Origin: Calamus simplicifolius
Taxonomy: Eukaryota > Streptophyta > Magnoliopsida > Arecales > Arecaceae
Assembly: GCA_900491605.1 (NCBI GenBank)
Contig: UESW01005033.1
Span: forward strand, 424,726 to 488,725
Length of the DNA: 64,000 nucleotides
Direction: 5' to 3'
This document shows, one piece after another, positions 44,195-55,700 of the stretch. A program made the translations under genes and the position numbers. Under the pieces are notes generated by a model, which did not search any database, had not been told where the DNA came from, and worked only from the letters and a program-made list of their open reading frames with translations. The number at the start of each line of letters is the position of its first letter. Positions within the stretch are counted from its first letter, which is position 1.

Positions 44195-44640
44195 ATACGG
44201 CACTCGAGCAAGGCCAATAATTTGGGAGTTTGGTCCGCCGACAACCTTATCCTTGGACAATAGACGTGATTCCAGGCTTCCAGTTTAGGTTTAGGCATCG
44301 GCAGAGAGGATCTGGGGATGGATATATATATGTTGACATCGATCCTGGGTCTTGTTATTGGGTGGCGAGAGATCGATCGTCCTCCAACATCAAGCTTGTG
44401 CCAATAACCATGGAGGAAAGCCTATCTTATTCCGTCAAGCTGACTGAAATTAGGGTGGGAGGCCAGAAGATGACGGTAGACGGAAGGACGGTGATCGACT
44501 CGGGCACTATAATAACCAGACTGCAAGAGAGTAAACTTGATGTTGGAGGACAAGCTTCCGCCACCCATCAGAAGGCAGCAGGAGAAAATACCATGGTAAC
44601 TCTGTGTTTGTGAAACCCTCGAATCATATCTATTGATCGG
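44195..44640 (+). pseudogene. Nepenthesin-like aspartic protease pseudogene, middle piece
   Basis: Reads RSSSNIKLVPITMEESLSYS, then VKLTEIRVGGQKM, then VIDSGTIITRL. This is the stretch around the second catalytic Asp of A1B aspartic proteases, with the DSGT motif intact. Sequence between the first piece and this one is lost or replaced by AT-rich DNA (43932-44190), and after 44560 the similarity fades. It is the same strand as the pieces at 33359-33835 and 51466-51590. Confidence 0.75.
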
Positions 44641-44854
44641 AAGGCAAGTTGGACCAAACTCCGGAAGTATTGGCCGTGTAAAATATTGACAATTACCTCC
44701 TTTGCTCAAGCCGACGATGTCCCGAAAATCTTTACAAGTTTGAGAGTCCTAACGGACCGCTCGGAACGCCAAGGATCGAGACGGGTCGAACGCTGGTCCT
44801 TGCTTGTAGCACCCTGGGCATGGCTTGGAGTAGACGTTTGAATGAGTCACGTGT

Positions 44855-45300
44855 TGGAAAAAGATTAAATATATATAAAAAAGGGAACGCTTTTTAAGAT
44901 TGATCAACGTGTCCAAACAATCCATTTTGTGAGCGACGTGATTTGAGTATCAAGCTTTTTAAGATCATTATGAATCGAAGCTTTTATGGCTTAAAAGATT
45001 TAAGACAAAAATAATTTTATGGTCTTATTTTATTTTTAATTTTTATTAATTTTTTTTAGACATTTAAAGATAATTATTGGATTTGCATCTCCAAATGATC
45101 GTGCTCGTAGTAGAAGGATTTGCCAAAGGATTCACCAACAACCTACACGAAGGGATGGAAATCTGATCCTTAGGACAGTGTCTAATACGTCTCGATCCTT
45201 GTTTGATCTTTTATTTTTTAATTTATTTATATATTTAAATTTCTAGGAAAAGATTTTTTGCAAAGATAAAAATAATTTTTCTAAGGATCAGATTTCCTTC
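44855..45300. repeat. Dispersed repeat, copy 1 (LTR-like fragment)
   Basis: Shares with 49070-49660 a run of blocks: AAATATATATAAAAAAGGGAA, CGTGCTCGTA, GATCCTTAGGACAGTGTCTAA, TTTTTTGCAAAGATAAA. Likely an LTR fragment of an unplaced retrotransposon; no coding part seen. Confidence 0.55.
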
Positions 45301-45760
45301 CTTTTTAGAAATTGCTAGATTTTCATTGTAAGTACCATTTAAGTTATTTAATTAATTATAAAATCTTTAAAATGTTTACTTTATCTTTGATACAGTAAAT
45401 TAAGCAAATCGTTTGGCATATATTTGTCTAATATTTTATTTAATATTTAACTTTTCCAACCATCTTCTTATTCTGCTTTTGCATGAGTTTACTCAACATA
45501 TAAAGATTTTATGCCACCCTGAAATGTCTATGCATTAATGGTGCAAATGTTGCTATGCTAAATTGTGATCATCATAATTATCTCTCGAAATACTGCTTGC
45601 TAATATAACGTTGACAACAAATTTATCTACGTCTTGACTCCAAATAATTTTATCTAATTTTTATTTGACTTAATGTTTATTCCATTTCTTTCCTGATATT
45701 ATACATGCTACTTGACTAGGAGGGTCACTCCACAAATATATTACCAAGACTGATGATAGT

Positions 45761-47116
45761 TGTTGGGGGGTAGAATCGTCATTGCATTGATAATCGTGCA
45801 AGGGGGCTGGGACCGACCCCATCCCTCTGCCAGCTACGATATGCCCCCGAGGAATAAGCTAAATTAATGTGGTCTGTCAGGCCATGCGCCCTTCTCCTAG
45901 CCTCCCATGGTTCGGCTTCCCCGGGCTCCCACAGCTCGGCTTCCCCGAGCCTCCCATGGTTTGGCTTCCTCCGGGCTTCCATAGCTCGGCTTCCCCGAGC
46001 CTCCCGTGGTTCGGCTTCCTCCGGGCTTCCATAGCTCGGCTTCCCCGAGCCTCCCGTGGTTCGGCTTCCTCCGGGCTTCCGTAGCTCGGTTTCCTCGAGC
46101 TTCCATAGCTCAGCTTCCCCGAGCCTCCCGTGGTTCGGCTTCCTCCGGGCTTCCGTAGCTCGGTTTCCTCGAGTTTCCATAGCTCGGTTTTCTCCGAGCT
46201 TCCATAGCTCGTTCTTCCCCGGGCTCCCATAGTTCGGCTTCTTCCGGGCTCCCATAGCTTGGTTTTCTCCGGGCTCCCATAGCTCGCCTTCCCCGAGCCT
46301 CTCATGGTTCGGCCTTCCCCGAGCTTCCCATAGCTCGGTCTCCTCTGGGCTTCCCGACCTCGGCTCCCCCGAGCCTCCTATGGTTCGGCTTCCCTCGAGC
46401 TTCCCATAGCTCGGTCTCCTTCGAGCTTCCATAGCTCACCTTCCCCGAGCTTCCCATAGCTCGTTCTTCGCAGACTACCTATAGCTCGACCTTGCTGAGC
46501 GATCCATGATCCGATACTCACCTCCGCGGAACCTGACGCGGGAGAGCCTAGACCTATCGTAACAGTATCCCAGGCAGGGAATTATATCGAAGAGTGGTCT
46601 AGAACCTAATACAGCTACCTAGGACCTATGCATCAACCAGATCTCAGGCCAACAAGGAGCTCTCCTTGCCGTCGATTCCTTAACAAGCAGGATACGGATC
46701 CCAATGGCCCCACAACAGCCTGATTCGATTCATCTCCGTATCCTAACAACCTTCGAACCTTCCAGAAGGCGCTCAAGATCCAGGTGACAACCTATAAATA
46801 CGACACTTCCAGATGTTCTCAGGTATGCGCTCACTGCTCCCGGCTCACTCTCACTCTCTCACTCTCCCCCGCTGCTCGTCGGTGCTCCCTTAGAGCTCCC
46901 GATCGGCCGCCCCTGGAGAGACTTCCCGGAGAGATCCACCTCCCCATTTTCTGTTGATCACCGATCCTCCCACTGACTTAAGCATCGGAGGGTCTTCCAA
47001 GGAGGGCCACCCCCAACGCCTCTCAAGCGAGGACTTCTGTGCAGGTCCACCCAGGAGGAAACCCAGACCAGGAGATTGACCGCGCCCGAGTCGGAGGACG
47101 AATCCCGACGGCAACA
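45761..47116 (+). repeat. Solo LTR, Gypsy-type, 1356 bp
   Basis: Starts TGTTGGGGGGTAGAATCG and ends CGACGGCAACA, flanked by a perfect 5-bp target duplication ATAGT (45756-45760 and 47117-47121). A plus-strand TATA box TATAAATA lies at 46793-46800. There is no internal region, so the element was removed by recombination between its LTRs. It differs from the Tat LTRs in this window. Confidence 0.92.
45880..46490. repeat. 50-bp minisatellite (two 25-bp halves) in solo LTR
   Basis: Units alternate AGCTCGGCTTCCCCGAGC and GTGGTTCGGCTTCCTCCGGG (spacing 50, for example 45973 to 46023). It lies upstream of the LTR TATA box. Long frames across it are repeat artefacts. Confidence 0.9.
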
Positions 47117-47121
47117 ATAGT

Positions 47122-49069
47122 AAATTTACTTAAAATGTTATTAGTTTCTTGCTTATATCATATTTTCTCCAATATGAACGTTCATGGCCTTCTGAATTTA
47201 GAAGCATCTTATAGTAATAATGGGGAACATAGAGTATTGGTATGTTGTCCATTCAATGTATCACATCCAGAACTCTGGAAAAGCTTTTGATGTTTTGTAT
47301 CTGAGGTACATCAGACATTGTTTGCATGCCAGGCTATCCAAAATGAAGCAAATTGTTTACCTTCATAAGGAAGGAAACAAACTCTTGGGAACTAATCAGT
47401 TGTCCACCTTAAACCTCTACTTCCAAGCTTTTTGTTAGGATTTCCATATCAATCGAACCGTAACACTATGTTTTTTTTTTTTTTGCAACAGTGTGAAGAT
47501 GCACCACTAATTCCTTCCATCTTTAGTTTGTGCCTTTCTCAAAACCTTTCTTGTTAATAATAGTATATTTGTATTATATTAATTCCATAAGTAGCTATAT
47601 TTTAATTACCATTTTGGTGATAGTTTTCTAAGCTTCAGTTGAACTTTAAACCATGGTTATCATGCTACACTACCGTTGATCAGCACATTATGTAGGTAGA
47701 TGTACACTACAATCAATTGTCCTTTGTATGTTGTAGGGTATTCATATGGATGCATCAAACCTACCAAGAAACTAAGTCGGACTACAATACAATAATGTGC
47801 ATATAACATCCCTAGCTAAGCTGTATTCTAGGCCCAAATGATATACACGTGTATATATATGTATTAGTCTATTAGATATGTGTACACACATGCTTGCACT
47901 TGTGCACATAATATATGCGTGCTTGTATATAGATGTATTTTCATATCATTTTATTATTTTATTTGCAGATACTAGCATATATTTGCATTCTTACATAAAT
48001 GCAAAAGTTTTTCTATTCCAGATAAGTGTTTCCTGGTATAGTGGTCAATATTTAATATCTCCTTGTTGTGTTGTTCGTTGTTAGACAAAAGTGATAGCAT
48101 TGGGCAAATACTTATTGCTTACCTACTATTGTGAATCTTTTATGTTACTAAATGGTAAAGAATGGATAAACTTGGACGTTGTGACAAGTTATGTCATATA
48201 AATGCTTTATTTTGAGTCTCTTGAAATCTATTGCCATGAGATTTAATAAAAGTTTCTATAATTTACTAAATAATCTCATGACAGTTGGAATATCCAACTT
48301 ATTGTTTATCTTGTATTTGGATATTCAATTCTAATATATCTTTGTTTGATTCTCTTATTTGAGGTCTAGTCTAAAAAAAAAAAGTTATTTCCTTGGAATT
48401 TGTCAAATCCAAGAAGAATTTGGCAAATCAATTAATCAAGGGATTATCTAGGGGTGGAGTCCTAGATTTATCGAGGGGGATGGGGCTTAAGCCCATTATT
48501 TGGTCATCAGCAGTGGATACCCAACCTATGTGATTGAATATCATATGATTAAGGTTCAATGTGGCAGAAACGAAGCTGATTGATTGATCGTGTTAGAGCA
48601 CAAATTTTAAAAAAATTTTCATCCTATCCCTATGATGAGTGCTCTTATAAAGTGACAAAGTAAATTTGTGTAAGGTTAAGTCATACTTTTAATAGATCTG
48701 AGGTATGTTATCTATGGGGTATTGTCACAAATACTCTTGGAGGATTCATTTATATGAGAATCGTCATATTAGGCCGTGACTAAAGGTTTGGGCTAACCTT
48801 AAAGAATTCTCATGAAAAATCAAGGTATAAGCGCAAGGCCTTTAATATGCGCTGATCGCTTAAACCCAATTGATCGATACTGTGTGTGTGATTAGTAGAA
48901 GTTTGAGTCAAAGGACCTAGTTTAAGGTCTAATCTACTATGGTTCCTTCAGATGTATACAATCAAAACTAAGTGAGGTTCAAGTCCATAGGACGCCTCAT
49001 CTATTACGTAGTATAAGATGCCCTAAGATTTTTATTATATTTATTTTATTTTATTTATTTAAAACTTTT
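47122..49069. other. Unassigned AT-rich DNA
   Basis: About 2 kb without a recognisable gene. Contains a T run near 47472 and a GT/AT-rich low-complexity stretch near 47848-47950. 48400-49020 may belong to the decayed LTR-like repeat that follows, but I cannot define its ends. Confidence 0.4.
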
Positions 49070-49665
49070 GTAGGGGATTATTGAAAAAAGTTTAAATATA
49101 TATATAAAAAAAAGGGAAATGCTTGCGAGCGTTTCGAAATGCTTGCGGCATTGCGTGAATGTTGCGGGAGGCAACGTTCATCAACGTTCAGAACGGTCCA
49201 CACAATTTATTTTGTAAACTGTTTCTAACGTGATTTGGGGCTAACGGTTATCAGGCCTTAAAGGCCATTATGGGCTGAGCCGTTGGAGTTTTTATTGGCT
49301 AAGCCTATATAAATAAGAACTAAAAGATTCAAAATGACATAGAATGCTTTTGTGGTCCCATTTTATTTTTAATTTTCATCTCATTTTATTTCTAATTTTC
49401 ATTAATATTTTTCTTAGGCATATGAAGGTAATCATTAAGTTTGCACCTCCATATGATCGTGCTCGTAATAGGAGAATTGGGTCAAGCCAGGTCATTGTAC
49501 CTTAGGGACAGATCGCCAACAACCTGCAGGAAGAGATAAAAATCTGATCCTTAGGGCAGTGTCTAACATGCTTCGATCCTAGTTTGATCGTTTATTTTTT
49601 ACTTTATTTATGTATTTAAATTTCTAGAAAAGAATTTTTTGCAAAGATAAATAATTTTCTAACAT
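49070..49665. repeat. Dispersed repeat, copy 2 (LTR-like fragment)
   Basis: Longer relative of 44855-45300, sharing ATATATATAAAAAAAAGGGAA, ATATGATCGTGCTCGTA, GATCCTTAGGGCAGTGTCTAA and TTTTTTGCAAAGATAAA, and ending near TTTCTAACA. No coding capacity. Confidence 0.55.
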
Positions 49666-49735
49666 CACGCACGCTCGATCAATTTTAATGAGATAATAAT
49701 AATGTTTGAAGTGTTGTCCGATAAAAAAATGCTAC

Positions 49736-51465
49736 TGTTGTTGCCAGATTACCCCTTTCGAACGTCCGCAAGCATCCGGTCGCCTTCTCCAGTGAGCCTG
49801 GGATCTTCCGGCGAACCTCTCGCGTCTGGGAGCCTGCAAAAAGTCCCGGGGGTCGAAGATTCCGGTAGGAACCCTCCGATGCTCAAGTCAGTACTTTGGG
49901 CAACAGCCGTGAGCTTGAGGAAGCTTGAAAGAGAAAGAGAGAGAGGCTCAGAGAAGAGCTCTCTGTGAGCAAGAATGAGCGTTTAGGAGTGTTGTTTGTG
50001 GTTCATTGTGGTTGGAGTTGAGTTACCTCCCTTTCTTTGGTCGGGGGTCCCTCTTACCCAATTTATAGACGCTTAGAGTCTGTCTGGTTTGAGTGGTTGA
50101 GACCTCATAATGATGAATTTGATGGGTGAAGTGTTAGGCTGATGTCTATGAGATGACTTGGGGGTGCTGCCACTTGTAAGAGCATTTAAGATGATGGTAG
50201 GGCTTGCTCCCTCCTTTGGCATGTCAGGGCTATAGGTTAAGTCCCGTCAGAGTGAGTGGTTGCAGCTGGCTGGTGGGTCAAGTCTCATCGGTCGGCGGAG
50301 TCAGTCTGCAGGTGGGCCACTTGATTTGGACCGCTGCAGGCTGGCAGGGTATGGGCAGATATCCTTCACATTCACTGGGCCATCCTTACGAAGAGAGATA
50401 AAAGGTGATGGAGTCTTCCGGTTGTCAGGCCAGGTCCCATCAGTCAGCGAAGTCATCCGGTTGTCGGGCCAGGTCCCATCAGTCGGCGCGGGTAAGAAGG
50501 TTGATGGATCTGACGGACGTAGGTCCGACATGAGGAAGTCGGGGCCGCCTCGGCTCGATTGGAGATGCTGGGGCCGAGGTGGAACGCTCGAGGCCGTGGC
50601 CGAGGAGTCTGTCATTGAGCTGAGGTGCCGAGGCGAGACTGGAGGCAAGGCCGGGGCCGAGGCGGAAGGATCAAGGCCGGGGCCGAGGCGGAAGGCTCGA
50701 GGCCGGAGCCGAGCAGGAACGCTCGAGGCCGTGACCGAGGCGGAAGCTCGAGGCCGGGGCCGAGGAGTCTGTGGCCGAGCTGAGGTGCCGAGGTGAGACT
50801 GGAGGCGAGGCCGGGGCCAAGACGGAGGCTCGAGGCCGGGGCCGAGGTGAAAGCTCGAGGCCGGAGCCGAGGAGGGAAGCTTGAGGCCGGGGCCGAGGAG
50901 TCTATGGCCGAGCTGAGGTGTCGAGGCGAGACTGGAGGCGAGGCTCGGGCCGAGGTGGAGGCTTGAGGCCGGGGCCGAGACGGAGGCTCGAGGCCGGGGC
51001 CGAGGAGGAAGGCTCGAGGCCGGGGCCGAGGCGGAAGCTCGAGGCCGTGGCCGAGCTGAGGTGCCGAGGTGAGACTGGAGGCGAGGCCGGGGCTGAGACG
51101 GAGGCTCGAGGCCGGGGCCGAGGAGTCTGTGGCCGAGCGGGATAACGCCGGGGCGAGGCCGACTTGAAAGATGTCGGGGCGAGGCCGATCTGGAAGAGGC
51201 CGGGGTGAGGCCGACCTGAATGATGTCGGAGCGAGGCCGACCTGAATGATGTCGGAGTGAGGCCGACTTGGAAGAGACCGGGGTGAGGCCGACACCGAGT
51301 GCTGAGGCCGACTTGGAAGAGACCGGGACGAGGACGACACCAAGTGCCAACCGAACAGAAATCGGCTCCATGCGAAGGAGAGAGAAAAGGTGGCGAATGA
51401 GGGAAGGCCGAGTTGCCAAATTCAAATGATGTTATTATGGTCCATGGGGGCCCACTGGCCCATCA
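49736..51465 (-). repeat. Solo LTR, Tat-related, 1730 bp
   Basis: Plus-strand ends TGTTGTTGCCAG and GGCCCATCA with a perfect 5-bp target duplication GCTAC (49731-49735 and 51466-51470). A minus-strand TATA box lies at 50062-50067. Similarity to the Tat LTR at 33863-35548 near its U5 end (CCTCCGATGC(T/C)CAAGT.AGT, AGCTTGAGGAAGCTTGA / AGCTCAAGAGAGCTCTTGA) and the same GC-rich repeat plan identify it as a relative. No internal region remains. Confidence 0.9.
50520..51310. repeat. GC-rich minisatellite in solo LTR
   Basis: Variable units of roughly 25-35 bp with the core AGGCTCGAGGCCGGGGCCGA up to about 51130, then units with GAGGCCGACCTGAATGATGT to about 51310. It lies upstream of the LTR TATA box in element terms. 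Confidence 0.9.
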
Positions 51466-51590
51466 GCTACCACTGCCTTGCGTTTACCGAGGGCAGTCGA
51501 CTAGTATCAGACATCATACAGCGAAAAAGCCTGGAGGGAGTTTATGTTCTGAGAGTCAAGAAGATCGGATTTGAACTGGAAAAATGGTAG
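51466..51590 (+). pseudogene. Nepenthesin-like aspartic protease pseudogene, C-terminal piece
   Basis: Reads YHCLAFTEGSRLVSDIIQ then GVYVLRVKKIGFELEKW and TAG. It matches the end of A1B aspartic proteases (CLAF..., then a beta strand and IGF near the C-terminus). The frame runs back across the GCTAC target site into 49700-49735, so the solo LTR inserted inside this piece. Taken with 33359-33835 and 44195-44640, it shows one gene spread over 18 kb. Confidence 0.65.
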
Positions 51591-51705
51591 TCCGAATAAT
51601 CCAGCACGGCTTTAATAATATCTAAAGTTATTGTGAGCAGTTATAATTGATCATCCTCTTCAGTTTGAACCCCTTTCTTCCTCCTTCCTCTTCTCTCTCT
51701 CTCTC

Positions 51706-51745
<40 letters not shown>
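51706..51745. repeat. (ATT)n microsatellite
   Basis: About 13 trinucleotide units. Confidence 0.95.
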
Positions 51746-51746
<1 letters not shown>

Positions 51747-51843
51747 GCAAAGACTTTTTTCTTACCTGTGTTACAAGTAATTAATCAACCTGGCAATATC
51801 AAACAGGCGCAAAGAAACTAAATAAATGGCTATAGAGCAAAGT

Positions 51844-51844
<1 letters not shown>

Positions 51845-51926
<82 letters not shown>
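51845..51926. repeat. (TA)n microsatellite
   Basis: About 41 TA units, ending ten bases before the target duplication of Copia copy 2. Open frames of alternating Tyr-Ile across it are artefacts. Confidence 0.95.
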
Positions 51927-51929
<3 letters not shown>

Positions 51930-51941
51930 TGATGAGCGGAC

Positions 51942-52493
51942 TGTAAGACTTAATTCAAATATATTGATCACGATATCAAATATGCGGAAATACGGTATCA
52001 ATATATTATTATGATCGATAAATACCTCCAGCCATTATTATTAATGTTCTTTCCGATGAGGGTAAGGAATTCGATCTTCCTTGAATCAGCTGCACGGGAT
52101 CTTGATCTTCTTTCTCTCTAGGGATCTCGATCTTCCTCCTTCGATGGATCTTGATTGATCTTCCTCTTCCTCTCGATAGATCTTGATTGATCTTCCTCCT
52201 CCTCGATGGATCTTGATTGAGTTCTTCCAATCAACGAGCCATCGCACTCTGATGGTGTATGCCCTCAGGATGTGCTCTTGATCAGGGACTCAATGCCTCC
52301 GCTTATTAGGTTTTTCTTTCGATAACCTTGTTGAAAGCCTTAGGAAGGGTTCCCTATTTATACTCAAATCCCTTCACCGCATGCTCCCATCAAGCAAGCG
52401 TTCAACATTTAAGGGGGGGGGGCTGTTATCACTTCTTAATTAGTGAAACGATAGTAATAAAATAAGGACCATTAAAAGCGACGGGTTATTACA
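51942..52493 (-). repeat. 3' LTR of Copia copy 2
   Basis: 552 bp, minus-strand ends TGTAATAACCCG...AAGTCTTACA. Differs from the 5' LTR mostly by small indels in GATCTT-rich and G-run stretches. Confidence 0.93.
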
Positions 52494-52510
52494 TTCTCCC
52501 ACTTGGTCCG
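52494..52510 (-). promoter_or_regulatory. Polypurine tract of Copia copy 2
   Basis: On the minus strand AAGTGGGAGAA directly precedes the 3' LTR, the usual plus-strand primer. Confidence 0.8.
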
Positions 52511-52786
52511 TATATTTTATCAACACTGAACAAGAAACTAAATACATGAATCATAGCGATAGGTCCTCTATAATTGAGTATTATCTTCTATGTATTACAA
52601 TGCATTCAATTTCTTTACCACTATTCCAAATGTGACAACATAACATAATGAATAAACCATATGTTTATTCAGAGTCCAAAAGAAAAGTTTGTCATTTCTC
52701 AAAAGTCATATAACGTGTACACCTGAATGAGAAATAAACAAATAATTGAAATAAGAGTTTCTTTGTACAAATTGTTATCCATACAA

Positions 52787-55700
52787 TTATATCATGGAAC
52801 CAACTCCCATTCTTATCACATGATCCTTAAAATTCTTAATTGGCATGCCTTTAGTCAAAGGATCAGCTATCATCAATTCAGTGCTAACGTGTTCTATGAC
52901 CACTTTGTTTTCTTTAACACGTTCTCTTATGGCTAAATACTTAATGTCGATATGTTTACTTCGACTACCACTCTTATGGTTTTTAGCCAAAAATACAGCA
53001 GCTGAATTGTCACAGTACAGTTTAATTGGCCTAGTAATAGAGTCAACAATTCTAAGCCCTGAGATGAAACTCTTCAACCATACACCTTGCGATGTAGCCT
53101 CAAAACAAGCAACGAACTCCGCTTCCATAGTAGAGGTAGCAGTCAAAGTCTGCTTTGCACTCCTCCATGATATGGCTCCACCAGCTAACATAAATATAAA
53201 TCCTGATGTTGATTTCCGAGAATCAACACAGCCAGCAAAGTCCGAATCTGAGTAGCCCTCTATCTCCAAATGATCAGTTTGTCTATACATGAGCATGTAG
53301 TCCTTGGTCCCTTGAAGATACCTCATGACCTTTTTAGCAGCTCTCCAGTGGTCTAAACCTGGATTACTCTGATATCTTCCCAACATTCCTACTGCAAATG
53401 CAATGTCAGGTCTTGTGCAAACCTGAGCATACATTAGGCTTCCAACAGCTGAAGCATATGGAATGTTGTGCATCTGTTCCCGTTCAAGTTCATTTTTAGG
53501 GCACTGGTTCAAAGCGAACTTGTCACCCTTCACTATAGGTGCAACACTTGGTGAACAATTTTTCATCTCTCCAAGACTTTATTGATATAAGTTTCTTGAG
53601 ACAATCCCAAAATGCCTCGAGATCTTTCTCTATGGATCTTAATGCCAATGACATAAGATGCCTCACTCATATCTTTCATATCAAAATTTTTGGAGAGAAA
53701 TTGTTTCACCTCATATAGCAACCCTTTATCATTGGTTGCAAGTAGAATGTCATCCACATATAGGACCAAGAAACAAATTTTGCTCCCACTAACCTTCTGG
53801 TATATACATTGATCCATGATGTTCTCTTCAAAACCAAAGAAGAGATCACATCATGAAATTTTAAATACCACTGACGTGAGGCTTGTTTCAATCCATATAT
53901 GGATTTCTTAAGCTTGCAAACCAAATGCTCACCATCACCAGAGGAAAATCCTTCAGGCTGTTTCATGTAAACCTCTTCCTCTAGATCTCCATTAAGGAAT
54001 GCGGTCTTCACATCCATTTGATGTAACTCAAAATCAAAATGAGCTACCAATGCCATAATTATTCGGAGAGAGTCTTTCTTGGATACAGGAGAAAATGTCT
54101 CCGTGTAGTCGATTCCTTCCCTCTGAGTGAATCCTTTGGCAACGAGTCTTGCTTTATATCTCTCAATGTTGCCTTGTGAGTCTTTCTTTATTTTGAAGAT
54201 CCATCTACATCCAATGGCTTTTACACCATCAGGCAACTCAACAAGATCCCAGACTCGATTAGATGCCATAGATTCCATCTCGTCCTTTATGGCATTGAAC
54301 CACAAGTTTGATTCCTTAGAACTCATGGCTTGTGAAAACGTTTCAGGATCATTTTCGGCTCCAATGTTATAGTCAGATTCATGTAGATACACAACATAAT
54401 CACTAGGAATTGCTGATTTCTTTATTCTAGTTGATCTTCTTAATGTTGTGTCAATGACCTCTTGAGGAGTATCTTGCACAACTGATTGTTGATGAACAAC
54501 ACGATCTTCTAGATTACCATCAGCTTGTGAAATCTCAATGACTGTTGTTGGGCACTTAATTGAGTTTGAGGAGTGCTATAAATAACAACCAATCCCTCAC
54601 TTGAAGTGGAAGCTGGAATAACTGAATGATCTTTCTCAGAAGAAGCCAAATACTGAGATTGATCACTCCCACTGATCAAGTCATTCTCAAGAAATTTTGC
54701 ATTTCTTGATTCCACAATCCTAGTGCTGTGAGATGGACAATAAAATCTATAACCCTTGGACTTCTCAGCATATCCAATAAAGTATCCACTAATAGTCCTT
54801 GGGTCTAGTTTTTTTTCTTGTGGATTATAGACTCTTACTTCAGATGGGCATCCCCAAACACGTATATGTTGCAGACTTGGTTTCCAACCTTTAAATAACT
54901 CAAATGGCGTTTTGGAAACAGCCTTGGTTGGAACCCGATTCAATATATACGCAGCAGTTTTAAGAGCTTCAGTCCACAAGGATTTAGGTAAGTTAGAGCT
55001 GACAATCATGCTCCTTACCATGTCCAATAATGTCGGTTTCTCCTTTCAGCTACACCGTTTTGGTCAGGAGACCCTGGCATGGTGTATTGTGCAACAATTC
55101 CATTTTCTTCAAGAAACTGAGCAAACGGACCAGGTGCTTGTCCATTCTCAGTGTATCTACCATAATATTCTCCACCTCTATCTGACCTCACGATTTTAAT
55201 TTGCTTGCCGCATTGTTTCTCTACTTCTGCCTTAAATACCTTAAAGGCATCTAATGCTTCGTTCTTATTATGAAGTAGGTAGAGATACATATATCGTGAA
55301 TAGTCATCAATAAATGAGATGAAGTATCTCTGACCATACGAATCCATATCTGGGCTACAGATATCCGTATGTATGATCTCCAGTATTTCCGAACTTCTCT
55401 TGGCATTTTCTTGGACTTGTTGGTTTGCTTTCCCTTTATGCAGTCCACACAAGTGTCAAAATCAGTAAAATCAAGAGTATCAAGTACTCCATCTTTTACT
55501 AATCTTTTAATTCTCTCAATGGAGATATGACCTAATCTTCGATGCCACAAAATAGAGGAATTCTCATTTATAACACATCTTTTCATACCAGTTTGGGCGT
55601 GCATCACATTATAGGTGGTATTATTTTTCAAATTGATTTGAAAAGATTGTCTGACAATGTACCATTCCCATAAGCTTAGATTTATAAAATAAATCAACAG

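Noticed and set aside
45779..46432. 217-residue Glu/Arg/Gly-rich repeat protein on the minus strand
   Set aside because: Translation of a 50-bp LTR minisatellite, opposite to the LTR's own direction.
45880..46490. CRISPR-like regular repeat
   Set aside because: Repeats are directly adjacent with no unique spacers, in plant nuclear DNA inside an LTR.
50301..51425. 374-residue Ser/Pro/Arg-rich frame on the minus strand
   Set aside because: Lies inside a solo LTR minisatellite; no domain, no similarity outside the repeat.
51771..52014. Tyr-Ile repeat frames
   Set aside because: Pure (TA)n microsatellite read on both strands.
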